From contig NZ_CP015411.1 in assembly GCF_001750165.1 (NCBI RefSeq), positions 3,572,501 through 3,636,500 on the forward strand: a DNA stretch of 64,000 nucleotides. The letters are read 5' to 3'. The DNA comes from Pseudoalteromonas luteoviolacea. GTDB lineage: Bacteria; Pseudomonadota; Gammaproteobacteria; Enterobacterales; Alteromonadaceae. Made by a program: the position numbers and the translations under genes. Below the pieces are notes generated by a model. That model was not told where the DNA came from and did no database searches. It worked only from the letters and a program-made list of their open reading frames with translations. Positions 1 to 8,733 of this stretch are shown piece after piece (the first letter of the stretch is position 1; the number at the start of each line of letters is the position of its first letter).

Positions 1-253
1 ACCTTACCAACTAGCTAATCCCACTTGGGCCGATCATAAGGCGAGAGCCGAAGCCCCCTTTGGTCCGTAGACATTATGCGGTATTAGCCATCGTTTCCAA
101 TGGTTGTCCCCCACCTTACGGCACGTTCCCAAGCATTACTCACCCGTCCGCCGCTCGTCATCTTCTAGCAAGCTAGAAATGTTACCGCTCGACTTGCATG
201 TGTTAGGCCTGCCGCCAGCGTTCAATCTGAGCCATGATCAAACTCTTCAATTA
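1..253 (-). rRNA. 16S ribosomal RNA, 5' end (partial)
   Basis: The reverse complement reads as the 5' end of bacterial 16S rRNA. It has the universal start region (AGAGTTTGATCATGGCTCAG, positions 226-245), then the conserved GAACGCTGGCGGCAGGCCTAA block and helix 6 region. The molecule runs off the left edge, so only about 253 of ~1540 nt are present and the remaining rRNA genes must lie left of the window. The mature 5' end is placed near 253 by alignment with the E. coli start. The variable loop near 165-185 (TTTCTAGCTTGCTAGAAG) resembles Pseudoalteromonas from memory, but genus assignment is an inference. Confidence 0.97.
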
Positions 254-436
254 AAAGTTTTTTGGTACCAAGTACCTGACTCAATGAATACTGATTGATA
301 ATTTCTTATAAAAGAAATAAATCGAATTGACTGTTATAGTCACTCAGTAAAATTGAGATTCTAATTCTTTTGCTCCTGAATCAAGAGCTGTTAGAACTCA
401 ATCTGTACGAGTGCCCACACAGATGATTGCTTCATA

Positions 437-449
437 TTTTTAAAGAACA
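437..449 (-). promoter_or_regulatory. rRNA leader boxA antitermination element
   Basis: On the minus strand the leader between promoter and 16S contains TGTTCTTTAAAAA, a close match to the proteobacterial rrn boxA (TGCTCTTTAACA), about 185 bases upstream of the mature 16S end. In rRNA operons boxA loads the NusB/NusE antitermination complex. The surrounding leader (254-620) holds no gene and would be removed during 16S maturation. Confidence 0.75.
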
Positions 450-626
450 GTGTAACTAACCCTTGGTTAGTTACCGCAGCGTTGCTGCGAAGTGGAGCGC
501 CATATTAACCGCTTCACTTTTAAAGTCAACTAGAAAATTTAATTTTTTAATTAATCTTTCAATTTAACTTTAACCTTTACTTTGGTTTGCGTTTTCTCTC
601 GCATCCCGCCGTGTCAGTGGGTGCGC

Positions 627-654
627 ATTATAGGGACTTAAAATATTTGGTCAA
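627..654 (-). promoter_or_regulatory. rRNA operon sigma-70 promoter
   Basis: The minus strand carries -35 TTGACC (649-654), a 16-base spacer, and a consensus -10 TATAAT (627-632), followed by a GC-rich GCGC discriminator typical of stringently controlled stable-RNA promoters. The DNA just upstream (655-680) is almost pure A/T, as expected for an UP element. The stretch from 655 to 844 contains no convincing gene. Confidence 0.85.
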
Positions 655-844
655 GCCTTTTTATAAAATTTTTTATACAAAGTAACAGAGGTAGTTTGCA
701 GATAAAAATGATTACGTCAAAGTGGGTATATTATGTGGATATAAAGGAAGCTGATATTATCAATAATAAATGAACGCAGGCTTCAAACTGCGCTCTCTAT
801 TCAGGAGACTTACTATATAAAGCCGCTATGAATTGCTTTATCAC

Positions 845-1183
845 TTAATGGCCTATCGCAGTGTCATAAAAGTAATGTTTGCGTTTTAATTTTAGGTCAC
901 CATTTGTCACGATCTCCATTGCTCCTTCATTGTCTAAAGTTACATTGAAGTCTGTTATCCCTCTTTTAACATCAAGCTTCATTTCCAGTTCAGCTGCTGA
1001 CCAAGATTGACCAAATCCAACTTGTAGATCTTCTAAATGTTCAACCTCTTCAGACAATCTATACGCTGAACCAGGGAATATTTGAGTTAAAGTCAAAGCT
1101 ACTATTTGCTTATCTTGGCATAAGAAAGCAAACATTGGCGTTTTGGTTTTATTAATGAATGTAACTGTAACTTTTGCAGCCAT
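845..1183 (-). CDS. hypothetical protein, 112 aa
   Basis: Not recognised. A small soluble protein without signal peptide or membrane segment; it starts MAAKVTVTFINKT and looks beta-strand rich, with alternating hydrophobic and polar residues. One Cys (residue ~23) and a basic stretch KLKRKHYF near the C-terminus are the only landmarks. A GAGGG ribosome-binding site lies four to eight bases before the ATG. It stands alone between the rRNA promoter and another small gene on the same strand. The coding call rests on length, RBS and amino-acid composition only. Confidence 0.6.
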   Translation of the reverse strand: MAAKVTVTFINKTKTPMFAFLCQDKQIVALTLTQIFPGSAYRLSEEVEHLEDLQVGFGQSWSAAELEMKLDVKRGITDFNVTLDNEGAMEIVTNGDLKLKRKHYFYDTAIGH

Positions 1184-1319
1184 AGCGATTCCCTCAAACT
1201 GAATAATCTATGTGCAACTATAGGGAGATTCAGATTAAAAGCAATTACGGGGCATTACAGCTAGATTGTAATCACCCATCAAGGCTGTATTTCAGCGAGT
1301 CACAGGTATTGTTTCGGTT

Positions 1320-1670
1320 TCAATGCAACACCCCTTTCATTTCCCACGAACCATATTGGTTTTTTATTAAATAGATATCTTCAACATCATCATCAATAAT
1401 CAACTGCACAGAAGCCAACGCTCCCTCAATTGACATGACCCTTACATCCAGCATCGACATATCGTCTGTTTGACCTGTTTCTCCATCTTTTTTATTCTTC
1501 TTGATGTTACCGCCATCATCAACCTGCTCTTGCAAACTATTCGCAATTAATGAATTAAAGTAGTTTCTTATGATTTGCTCGACTTGCAAGTGATCGTTAA
1601 ATGAATTGGCTTTACTGACATTGCTGGCTAAAAGTGAACTCAGGAACATCACTCTCATTAATAACGCCAT
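1320..1670 (-). CDS. small exported protein, possible NTF2-like fold
   Basis: The open frame begins at 1712, but the ATG at 1670 is preferred. It has a GGAAA ribosome-binding site and gives a clean signal peptide (MALLMRVMFLSSLLASNVSKA, about 21 residues). The mature part begins with a helix (HLQVEQIIRNYFNSLI) and later has strands (VRVMSIEGALASVQLIID, DIYLIKNQYGSWEMKGV). This helix-then-sheet pattern resembles small secreted NTF2/SnoaL-like proteins, but no family motif is secure. Likely periplasmic; function unknown. It is convergent with nothing and probably monocistronic. Confidence 0.6.
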   Translation of the reverse strand: MALLMRVMFLSSLLASNVSKANSFNDHLQVEQIIRNYFNSLIANSLQEQVDDGGNIKKNKKDGETGQTDDMSMLDVRVMSIEGALASVQLIIDDDVEDIYLIKNQYGSWEMKGVLH

Positions 1671-1918
1671 ATTATTTCCTTTATTAGTCTGCCCAGCTAT
1701 GCGCGTAGGCACAATTGTAATAAACTCGTCCCTGTTTACTTTATACTCTACACTGACTTGCTTTTTGTACTTATGATTTTATGAAGCTAGAACCAAGATA
1801 TTCTTATAAAAAATAAAATTCTAAAAATCAAAATCTTAAATGTAGTCATAATTCAATATATACACTATTAGTGCATCACAGTGTGATGCTTATGATGTTG
1901 CAATTAACGAGGAAATTA

Positions 1919-2842
1919 ATGTCTACTGCGGTTTTACAAAACACTTCAAAGAATACAACGGTCGTTTTAGCGCTTATCATGGCAATGCTCGTATGGGGTT
2001 CAAGTTGGATATCCGGAAAAATTATTGCAGATATGGCGCCCGCTGAAATCACTGTCTTTTATCGTATCGCACTGGCTACTATTAGTATGGCGCCTATTTT
2101 ATTTCTGATGCATAAATCTCGGCTGCACAAACTTGCTTTCTCTCGTAAAGCTTTATTATGGTCCATTCCTGCTGGTTTATTGATGGCGGCCTATAATCAA
2201 TTCTTCTTTTTAGGGTTGCATGACGGATTACCAGGCAAAGGAGGCATGCTTGTTACTACAACAAACCCTATCTTTACCATTATTCTTAGTACTTTAATTT
2301 TACGTAGCACTCTTTCTAATACACAACTCATAGGCTGTATATTGGGGGTCGTTGGTGGGCTCTTCATGATTGAAATTTGGCTTTTTGATGTCGCTCAAAT
2401 ACTGGCATCAGGAAACGCATATTTCTTATTGGCCTCGTTAACATGGGCTTTTTTAACACTTATCAGTAAGCAAGGTACTAAATTTAGCGACTTTCTGACA
2501 TTCAGCACATTAATGTATTTTTGGGCAATGCTTGTGAGTTATCTATTCGCATATGACTTGTCTCCAATCAGTAATATAGCAAACTATTCAAGTACCTACT
2601 GGTACCATATGCTGTATCTGTCAATTATTGTGGTTAGTATCGCCACCAGCATTTTCTTTTTTGCCACTCAGCAATTAGGACCAAGTCGTTCTAGCTCGTT
2701 TATTTTCATTGTGCCGGTTACTGCTATGGGCATGTCGATATGGTATTTCGACGAACACCTAAGTTTAACCATGTCTTGTGGCGCATTATTGGCTCTAAGC
2801 GCCGTTTATTTGCTTAATAAGCCCACAAAACTTAAATCGTAA
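1919..2842 (+). CDS. EamA/DMT-family inner-membrane transporter, 307 aa
   Basis: A ten-helix drug/metabolite transporter with two EamA repeats. The first helix has the typical LVWGSSWISGK motif, followed by EITVFYRIALA, then GLFLG-like segments, and a second repeat beginning near LASLTWAFLTLISKQG. The start at 1919 is chosen because ACGAGG sits six bases upstream. An upstream in-frame ATG at 1871 would add 16 residues without an RBS. The family exports or imports small metabolites and amino acids; the substrate cannot be told from sequence. Its 3' end overlaps the convergent Mpo1-like gene by 11 bases. Confidence 0.88.
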   Translation: MSTAVLQNTSKNTTVVLALIMAMLVWGSSWISGKIIADMAPAEITVFYRIALATISMAPILFLMHKSRLHKLAFSRKALLWSIPAGLLMAAYNQFFFLGLHDGLPGKGGMLVTTTNPIFTIILSTLILRSTLSNTQLIGCILGVVGGLFMIEIWLFDVAQILASGNAYFLLASLTWAFLTLISKQGTKFSDFLTFSTLMYFWAMLVSYLFAYDLSPISNIANYSSTYWYHMLYLSIIVVSIATSIFFFATQQLGPSRSSSFIFIVPVTAMGMSIWYFDEHLSLTMSCGALLALSAVYLLNKPTKLKS

Positions 2843-3137
2843 CTTTTCGGGTGATGATATCTTTGAACATCACCCAATCTGCAAGAAAGCTGTAGAGTGG
2901 ATATTGAAAAGTTGCTGGTTTGTTGTGTTCATAATAAACATGTCCAAACCACGCAAATCCATAGCCACATATTGGCAGCGCAAATAAGAGTGCCCAATAT
3001 TGCGTGATTAACATAACAATCAATATCGATATAACCAGCGCAGAACCAACAAAATGCATTCTGCGGCAATGCTTGTTTTGATGCTCTTGCAAATAAAACT
3101 GATAAAACGCTTGGAAGCTCTCAAATTTTCTAGCCAT
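2832..3137 (-). CDS. Mpo1-like (DUF962) membrane protein
   Basis: A 101-residue protein matching the DUF962/Mpo1 (YGL010w-like) family by its N-terminal FYQFYLQEHQNKHCRRMHFVG pattern, two hydrophobic helices, and the FGHVYYEHNKPATF motif with clustered His residues. Yeast Mpo1 is an iron-dependent dioxygenase acting on 2-hydroxy fatty acids; the bacterial role is not established, so substrate is unknown. The ATG at 3137 is preferred over 3143 because AAGGGG is seven bases from it and only one from the first. It lies downstream of the metal pump gene but beyond a hairpin. Confidence 0.8.
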   Translation of the reverse strand: MARKFESFQAFYQFYLQEHQNKHCRRMHFVGSALVISILIVMLITQYWALLFALPICGYGFAWFGHVYYEHNKPATFQYPLYSFLADWVMFKDIITRKVTI

Positions 3138-3158
3138 TTTCATGCCCCTTTAAAATAC

Positions 3159-3179
3159 AAAGCTCACATAGTGAGCTTT
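3159..3179 (-). terminator. hairpin between metal-pump gene and Mpo1-like gene
   Basis: A perfect 9-bp stem AAAGCTCAC/GTGAGCTTT with a three-base loop lies between the stop of the RND pump gene and the next minus-strand gene. On the minus strand it is followed by GTATTTT, a weak U tract, so termination may be partial. Confidence 0.55.
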
Positions 3180-3194
3180 ATATTTAATCATCAA

Positions 3195-6100
3195 TTATGA
3201 TGTTTCACTATTACTCAACCACTTTTGCCGTGAAAAAGTTGGGTAAAAAACTGGAATGATAATAAGCGTTAAGAGTGTTGAGCTCACCAAGCCTCCAATG
3301 ACAACTGCTGCAATTGGCTTTTGTAGCTCAGCTCCCACACCATGCGATAACAACATAGGAATAAGGCCTAATGCTGAGGTAATAGCAGTCATTAACACTG
3401 GACGTATACGCACACTTGCACCACTTAGCACTGCACTATAAATATCTTTATCACGTTCTTGTTTATTAATGCTCTCTACCATCACAACCCCATTTAAAAT
3501 AGCTACACCAAACAAGGTAATAAATCCCACAGAACTAGCAACTGATAGATAGAGACCAGAAAAATAGAGCGCGCACACCCCACCTACAATGGCGAGTGGT
3601 ATAGTGAGCAATATCAATAGAGCCTGCCTGACTGAACGAAAGATGCAAAACAGCATTAAGCTAATTAATATCAAAGATAAAGGTACTATCATCATTAACT
3701 TCTGTTGAGCACGCTGCTGACGCTCAAACTGTCCTCCAATCATGACTGAGTAACCAGCAGGAAGTACGACTTGCTCTGCTACTTGCTCATAAATATCAGA
3801 GACAACACTCCCCATATCTCGGCCCTCTATATTCGCCTCTATAACGACACGCCTTTGCACATCGTCTCGCCTAATTTGTGGTGTCCCTGTCGTTATTGCC
3901 ACATGAGCGACATCACCAAGCCGCACCCACTCTCCACTCGGCGCAACCAATATTAAATTTGATATTGCTTTGGGGTTGTTACGAAATACTTTGTCTAAGC
4001 GCAGATATATGTCGTATCGTTCATTACCATTGACAATTTGACCCACATATTGACCTCCGACACCTTCATTAACCACTGACATAATATCTGACACCGTCAA
4101 ATTAAATCTCGCTAGCGCCTGACGATCCGGAGTGATTAAAAGCTGCGCCTCACCATTAACTTGTTCCATCGCGACATCTACAGCCCCCTCGATTTGTCGA
4201 ATAACGGCCTCCACTTCCGTTCCCTTTTGCGCCAATACATCTAAATCTGGCCCCATTAATTTAATTGCCAATTGCGCTTTGACACCCGATAGCAGCTCAT
4301 CAACCCGTGTTGCTATTGGCTGAGAGAAGTTAAGTTGTATGCCTGGAAATACAGCTAGCTTATGCTTCATGAGTGCTTGAAGTTCAGTGCGATTGGATGC
4401 ACTTTGCCACTGATTAATTGGTTTTAGCCCAATATAAATTTCTATATTATTAACCGGTTCTGGATCCCCGCCAATTTCCGCTCGGCCAATCCGACTGAGC
4501 GCATAAGAGACTTCAGGTATCTCTAGTAAATGCGCTTCAATTTTTGGCGCAACCTCGAGTGCGGTTTCTAAGCTGGCCGATGACGCAAGCGTAACACGTA
4601 AATTAATCGTGCCTTCTTCTAACTCCGGCGCAAATTCAGTACCTAATTTAGTCGTTAAAAAAGCGCTTATGCATATCAAGCTAATTACAGCCACAACTAA
4701 AGCTCTACGCTTGTCCATCACTTTTACCAAACATTCTCGATACATCGCCTCTAATCGAGCCGCGGCTTTATTGGGTCGAATGGATATGCCACTTCGATAA
4801 GCAATACAGGCAAGCGCTGGCACAAAGATCAAGGCAACGATAACAGCAAAAGCCACCGCTAACATGATGCTAATGGCCATAGGTTCGAACATCCTAGCTT
4901 CAACGCCCTCAAAACTGAACAATGGCATAAACACCAACAAAATAATTAATGAAGCAAAGAATATAGAATGTGTCACTTCTTTAGCTGCAAAGGACACGAT
5001 GGATAACACACTGTTCTGGTTATTTTTAATATCATTACCATGCGCTTGAAGCTTTCGAACGATATTTTCAACCATCACTACCGAGCCATCTACTAACATA
5101 CCAATGGCAATGGCTAACCCACCTAATGACATCAAATTAGCCGAGATCCCAAGCCACGTCATTGTCATTAGCGCCATACCTATCGACAACGGAATGGATA
5201 TCAGCACTAATAGCGCCGCTCTTAAATTGAATAAAAATAACGTCAGTACAAGACTGATAAATATAAATGCAAGGCCCAATGCGCTAGCAACCGTTTCCAC
5301 CGCCTTATCGACTAAGTCACTCTGATCGTAAAATGGCATAATTTTTACGCCTTTCGGTAAGGCTTGATCTAAACGCGCTAATCTTTCATAGATAGCATCA
5401 ATGGTTTCTTTACTATTAGCACCTGTACGTTTGAGTACAATCCCTGACACAACCTCACCCATCACCTCTACTTTCCCAAGGTTATTTCGCCGAGTCATGG
5501 TCACTGCACCTTGTCGAATTTCGGCGCCGATCTGAACATCTGCAACGTCGCCAACATGTATCGTTGTGCCCTCAATGACTTTAACTGGGACTTTACTAAT
5601 TTGCTTTAGCCCTTTCTCACCACTGGCAAACCAACCAGCCCCCCGGATCACTAACTGCTCTTGCCCTCTCTCCATATACCAGCCACCAGCATTCACATTG
5701 TTTTTTTCCAGTGCGGATTGAATATCTGACTGCCTAAGTTCGTAGGAAAGTAATTTTTGCGGGTTAAGGTTCACTTGGTATTGCTTTACCTCACCGCCAA
5801 ATGACAATACATCGGTTACGCCATCAACTGGCATAAGTATCATTTTTACCAACCAGTCATTTAAACTTCTCAGTGCCATAGTGTCGTAACCGGAGTCAGG
5901 CTCCGATACTATTAAATATTGAAATATTTGGCCAAGACCTGAGGTGTTTGGGCCTATCTCTGGTATGCCAATACCAATGGGGATCTGCGCTTTAGCCTGT
6001 TGCAACCGTTCAAAAACAAGCTGTCTAGCAAAATAAATATCAACCCCTTCTTTAAAAGCAACAGTTACGCCTGACAGCCCCGTTTTTGATGTAGAACGTA

Positions 6101-6344
6101 CTTGGGCAACATCCGGTAAAGCATACATCACAGCTTCAATCGGGTAAGTGATCAACTGTTCAACTTCATCTGCACCTAGCCCGGGCGCTTCCGTATTTAT
6201 AACTACCTGAGTGTTTGTTACATCTGGAAAAGCATCGAGAGATAACTTTTGTGTCACAGTAATGCTTGCAAGCATCAACGCGAGTACAGTAACCAGTATC
6301 AAATAGCGGTTATTCACTGACCATGAAATCATATAATTCAACAT
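3195..6344 (-). CDS. czcA: heavy-metal efflux RND pump, CzcA/CusA family
   Basis: A 1049-residue inner-membrane RND transporter of the heavy-metal efflux (HME) group, full family length. Seen: the N-terminal helix (MISWSVNNRYLILVTVLAL), the ADEVEQLITYPIE porter segment, the TM4 proton-relay motif LVDGSVVMVENIVRKL, the GRAEIGGDPEPVNNIEIYIG periplasmic motif, and a second block of helices at the C-terminus. The relay sequence is closer to divalent-cation (Co/Zn/Cd-type) pumps than to Cu/Ag CusA, but the metal is an inference. The start at 6344 has GGGAG upstream and follows the adaptor stop by 13 bases. No outer-membrane channel gene accompanies the pair. Confidence 0.92.
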   Translation of the reverse strand: MLNYMISWSVNNRYLILVTVLALMLASITVTQKLSLDAFPDVTNTQVVINTEAPGLGADEVEQLITYPIEAVMYALPDVAQVRSTSKTGLSGVTVAFKEGVDIYFARQLVFERLQQAKAQIPIGIGIPEIGPNTSGLGQIFQYLIVSEPDSGYDTMALRSLNDWLVKMILMPVDGVTDVLSFGGEVKQYQVNLNPQKLLSYELRQSDIQSALEKNNVNAGGWYMERGQEQLVIRGAGWFASGEKGLKQISKVPVKVIEGTTIHVGDVADVQIGAEIRQGAVTMTRRNNLGKVEVMGEVVSGIVLKRTGANSKETIDAIYERLARLDQALPKGVKIMPFYDQSDLVDKAVETVASALGLAFIFISLVLTLFLFNLRAALLVLISIPLSIGMALMTMTWLGISANLMSLGGLAIAIGMLVDGSVVMVENIVRKLQAHGNDIKNNQNSVLSIVSFAAKEVTHSIFFASLIILLVFMPLFSFEGVEARMFEPMAISIMLAVAFAVIVALIFVPALACIAYRSGISIRPNKAAARLEAMYRECLVKVMDKRRALVVAVISLICISAFLTTKLGTEFAPELEEGTINLRVTLASSASLETALEVAPKIEAHLLEIPEVSYALSRIGRAEIGGDPEPVNNIEIYIGLKPINQWQSASNRTELQALMKHKLAVFPGIQLNFSQPIATRVDELLSGVKAQLAIKLMGPDLDVLAQKGTEVEAVIRQIEGAVDVAMEQVNGEAQLLITPDRQALARFNLTVSDIMSVVNEGVGGQYVGQIVNGNERYDIYLRLDKVFRNNPKAISNLILVAPSGEWVRLGDVAHVAITTGTPQIRRDDVQRRVVIEANIEGRDMGSVVSDIYEQVAEQVVLPAGYSVMIGGQFERQQRAQQKLMMIVPLSLILISLMLFCIFRSVRQALLILLTIPLAIVGGVCALYFSGLYLSVASSVGFITLFGVAILNGVVMVESINKQERDKDIYSAVLSGASVRIRPVLMTAITSALGLIPMLLSHGVGAELQKPIAAVVIGGLVSSTLLTLIIIPVFYPTFSRQKWLSNSETS

Positions 6345-6357
6345 TATCGAGCTCCCA

Positions 6358-7536
6358 TCAGTGGTTATGCGGGTCAAAGTTACTTTTGGCTAGCTCTGAG
6401 GCAATAAAAAATGCACCTCTAACCGCTAATCGACTGGGGCTGTCTAAGCCATAAATCACACGTTGTTTTCCAACTTGAGCACCTAAACGTATCTGAACAG
6501 GTTTCAATGCACCATCGCTCTGTTCCACAAACACAACCCAATTTTGTGCTTGGTCTCTGACCACAGCAGACTCTGGCACCAGCATAGCTTGCTCTGTTGA
6601 GTGCATTGTTAACTGCACCTCAACAAACATACCTGCATGTAACACATCACCTTTGTTATCTACTGATAATCGGATCACCTTGGTACGAGTAATGGGGTCG
6701 ATTGTATGAGTTTGTTGGATCACCTCGGCAGCGTACTTTCTGTCTTTAAACACCACTTCAGCTTGGTCTATATTGTGTGGCTCTAAATCAGCCTGAACGG
6801 GTAACTTAGCCTCCACCCACAGTGTACTTTCATCCGCTAGCATCATCAGCGCATACCCTGCTTCAACTCTTTGCCCTTGTGAAAAGTCGTCATCGAGCAC
6901 TACCCCAACTTGCTGCGCAATCAAGGTGTATTCACCCAAGGTCTCATTCGCTAAACTATGTAAGCGGTTAATCGCAGAATCACTTAACCCCAGAGCAATA
7001 AGCTGGCCATAGGCTGCATCAAAGCGGGTTTTTCCTGCTAGCTTTTCACTTTCACTGACAGCGGTTCCTGTCAATTTCGCCATTCTCAACCACTCACTTC
7101 TCGCCAACCGATATTCAGCTTGCGCGCTAGCCACTTCTTGACTAAACAAAGTCACCAATTTTTGACCTTGTGATACTTTATCTCCCAATGTGACATGGCG
7201 ATTTACCACAACAGAATCAGTTCTAGGAGAGACTATATAACTGGTATAGCCGTTTGCTTTCACTTCAGCTGACGCAGATTGAGTTAATTGATAGTTTGTT
7301 TTTTTGACTTCAGCAATTTCAATACCCACGATACGACGCTGTGCTTCATTGAGTACCGCATATTCATTTGTATGTTGATGAGTGTCATCTTTGCCTCGGT
7401 TTACATCGACGTGATGAGAATGCTCATCCTCTTGATGGTCATGATCATGACCTGTCGTTAATGCGCACGCAGAAAAACTAAAAAATCCGCTAATAATTAC
7501 CACGACTAATACATATCTTGTATTTAAAAAGTTCAT
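6358..7536 (-). CDS. czcB: RND periplasmic adaptor with His-rich N-terminus, CzcB/CusB type
   Basis: The membrane-fusion partner of the RND pump (392 aa). After an N-terminal membrane segment ending in FFSFSAC (a possible non-canonical lipobox) comes a His/Asp-rich stretch, roughly residues 29-55, with repeated HDHDH and HSHH motifs that plausibly bind metal. The body has the lipoyl/barrel-sandwich and hairpin layout of HlyD proteins (SPRTDSVVVNRHVTLGDKVSQGQ, then VVLDDDFSQGQRVEAG and PESAVVRD). GGAGG lies just upstream. It is the first gene of a two-gene operon with the pump. Confidence 0.9.
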   Translation of the reverse strand: MNFLNTRYVLVVVIISGFFSFSACALTTGHDHDHQEDEHSHHVDVNRGKDDTHQHTNEYAVLNEAQRRIVGIEIAEVKKTNYQLTQSASAEVKANGYTSYIVSPRTDSVVVNRHVTLGDKVSQGQKLVTLFSQEVASAQAEYRLARSEWLRMAKLTGTAVSESEKLAGKTRFDAAYGQLIALGLSDSAINRLHSLANETLGEYTLIAQQVGVVLDDDFSQGQRVEAGYALMMLADESTLWVEAKLPVQADLEPHNIDQAEVVFKDRKYAAEVIQQTHTIDPITRTKVIRLSVDNKGDVLHAGMFVEVQLTMHSTEQAMLVPESAVVRDQAQNWVVFVEQSDGALKPVQIRLGAQVGKQRVIYGLDSPSRLAVRGAFFIASELAKSNFDPHNH

Positions 7537-7650
7537 AATTTAAACCTCCATCTATCCTCCAATACGCTCAATTCACTCTGGTATTGGATGATAAAAGCCA
7601 CGCACCAGTTCGCTACCTACCAAACAGGTATGCATACTGATGTGAGGCAT

Positions 7651-7672
7651 AACGCAACATGCTGTTTGCGTT
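7651..7672. repeat. inverted repeat AACGCAA-N8-TTGCGTT upstream of adaptor gene
   Basis: A 7-bp perfect inverted repeat with an eight-base spacer lies 115 bases before the adaptor start, in the 260-base gap after the His-rich gene. Neither strand has a U tract after it, so an operator or weak RNA hairpin is as likely as a terminator. The rest of the gap (7537-7796) shows no gene and no recognisable remnant of an outer-membrane channel. Confidence 0.35.
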
Positions 7673-7796
7673 AAAACTATGTTTGTCACTTGTACACATG
7701 TCACAATGCTCAGCAAACATGTGCTATGAACAAACGCCTAATTAATGGCTCACTAAACACGCTCTAAATTTAAAGCGAATGAGTGAAAAAAGAGTT

Positions 7797-8159
7797 TTAA
7801 GAATAGATTGGAGGTTTGTATTTTGATTCCGCCCTTCTGCGGATACGTGTATCAGGTGTATTCACCACAACCAGTGAAGTCATGAGTGTGGCATCCTCTT
7901 GCCAGTGTCGGTTAAGCCAAGAGGTATGACTGCCAGAGCAATGACCACAGTGATGGCAATCCTGAATGGCATGACCATGCTCATCGAGCTCTACTGTATT
8001 GGTCACTTGCAGATCATGTTGATGAGAATGTGTAGACTGAAGGTGCTTTACATCAACTAAATGTACATCGGATAGAGATGCCACAAAAGACACCGACTGC
8101 AATGCAATCACGGTCACGAGCACCCAATAAGCCAACATCCGACAATTCAAATCTAGCAC
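7797..8159 (-). CDS. His/Cys-rich small exported protein, CzcI-like
   Basis: A 120-residue protein with an N-terminal hydrophobic segment (YWVLVTVIALQSVSFVA) that may be a signal peptide. A middle region holds many metal-ligand residues: HLQSTHSHQHD, DEHGH, DCHHCGHCSGSH. The C-terminus is basic (RIRRRAESKYK). This resembles small periplasmic metal-binding proteins (CzcI/DUF2946-like) found at the head of Czc-type operons. A metal-sensing or buffering role is inferred from composition and from the pump genes directly downstream on the same strand. No enzyme motif is present. Confidence 0.65.
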   Translation of the reverse strand: MLDLNCRMLAYWVLVTVIALQSVSFVASLSDVHLVDVKHLQSTHSHQHDLQVTNTVELDEHGHAIQDCHHCGHCSGSHTSWLNRHWQEDATLMTSLVVVNTPDTRIRRRAESKYKPPIYS

Positions 8160-8244
8160 CTTAGCATGATAAATGAGCCGTCAATATAATCATTGGCTGA
8201 ATTAAAGTCAATCAAGTCAAGACTAAAAAACAAACCTAAACCAT

Positions 8245-8259
8245 TGTTATGTAATAACA
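8245..8259. promoter_or_regulatory. palindrome TGTTATGTAATAACA, possible Zur-like operator
   Basis: A perfect 6-bp inverted repeat with a three-base centre lies 86 bases upstream of the His-rich metal gene. It resembles the core of gammaproteobacterial Zur boxes (TGTTATA-N-TATAACA) but differs at the centre, and AT-rich palindromes are common by chance. The assignment is speculative. Confidence 0.3.
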
Positions 8260-8313
8260 TTATTTATTTCAATTGTGATTAGACGGATAATAATGACTGT
8301 TAAATGTGCTTGT

Positions 8314-8733
8314 TCAAAGTTCGTTGTACCACACGAGCCCTTGATATGGTTTGGCTTTTAAACTATCGAGACGACTTTGCAATGACCCTACATGCAATTC
8401 CAACTTATGTCCATCTGGGTCAAGAATATAAAGCGACTCACCTTCGCTGCGATTCTCTAGCCAAGTATTTATATTAAGCTCTTATAATTTATGACCGAAG
8501 TTCGTTAGCTCAACTTGCGCTACAATCAAAGCCATATAGTAATAGTCACTTTGAGTACTAAAAGGGCTATGCAGTTTGTCAAACTAAGATAAACATAGCC
8601 ACAAATCGCCCGGTGATAAATAGACACCATTTTCCCAACGTACATGAGCCTTAGCGCCGAGAAAACGATAGAATTCAATCGATGAAATAAGATCTAGCAA
8701 TGACAAAGTAATATGGTTTACACCCGTTGTCAT
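8314..8733 (-). pseudogene. fosA-like glutathione transferase pseudogene (two nonsense codons)
   Basis: Translating the minus strand from the ATG at 8733 gives one continuous frame matching fosfomycin-resistance protein FosA throughout. Landmarks are TGVNHITLSLLD at the start, a central GDLWLCLS, and a strong C-terminal ENRSEGESLYILDPDGHKLE then LHVGSLQSRLD. Two in-frame stops interrupt it, a TAG right after LCLS and a TAA about 36 codons on. Of the FosA metal ligands, the first His (residue 7) and the Glu (DGHKLEL) remain, while the second His is aligned with Tyr (SDYYYMA versus SDYTHYA in FosA). A residue or two near FYRFLGA is also missing. The ATG overlaps the upstream acetyltransferase stop (ATGA), so it was once translationally coupled. 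Confidence 0.88.

Noticed and set aside
7537..7796. Remnant of a czcC outer-membrane channel gene before the adaptor
   Set aside because: The gap translated on the minus strand shows no channel-like sequence, and it is far too short to hold more than a fragment.
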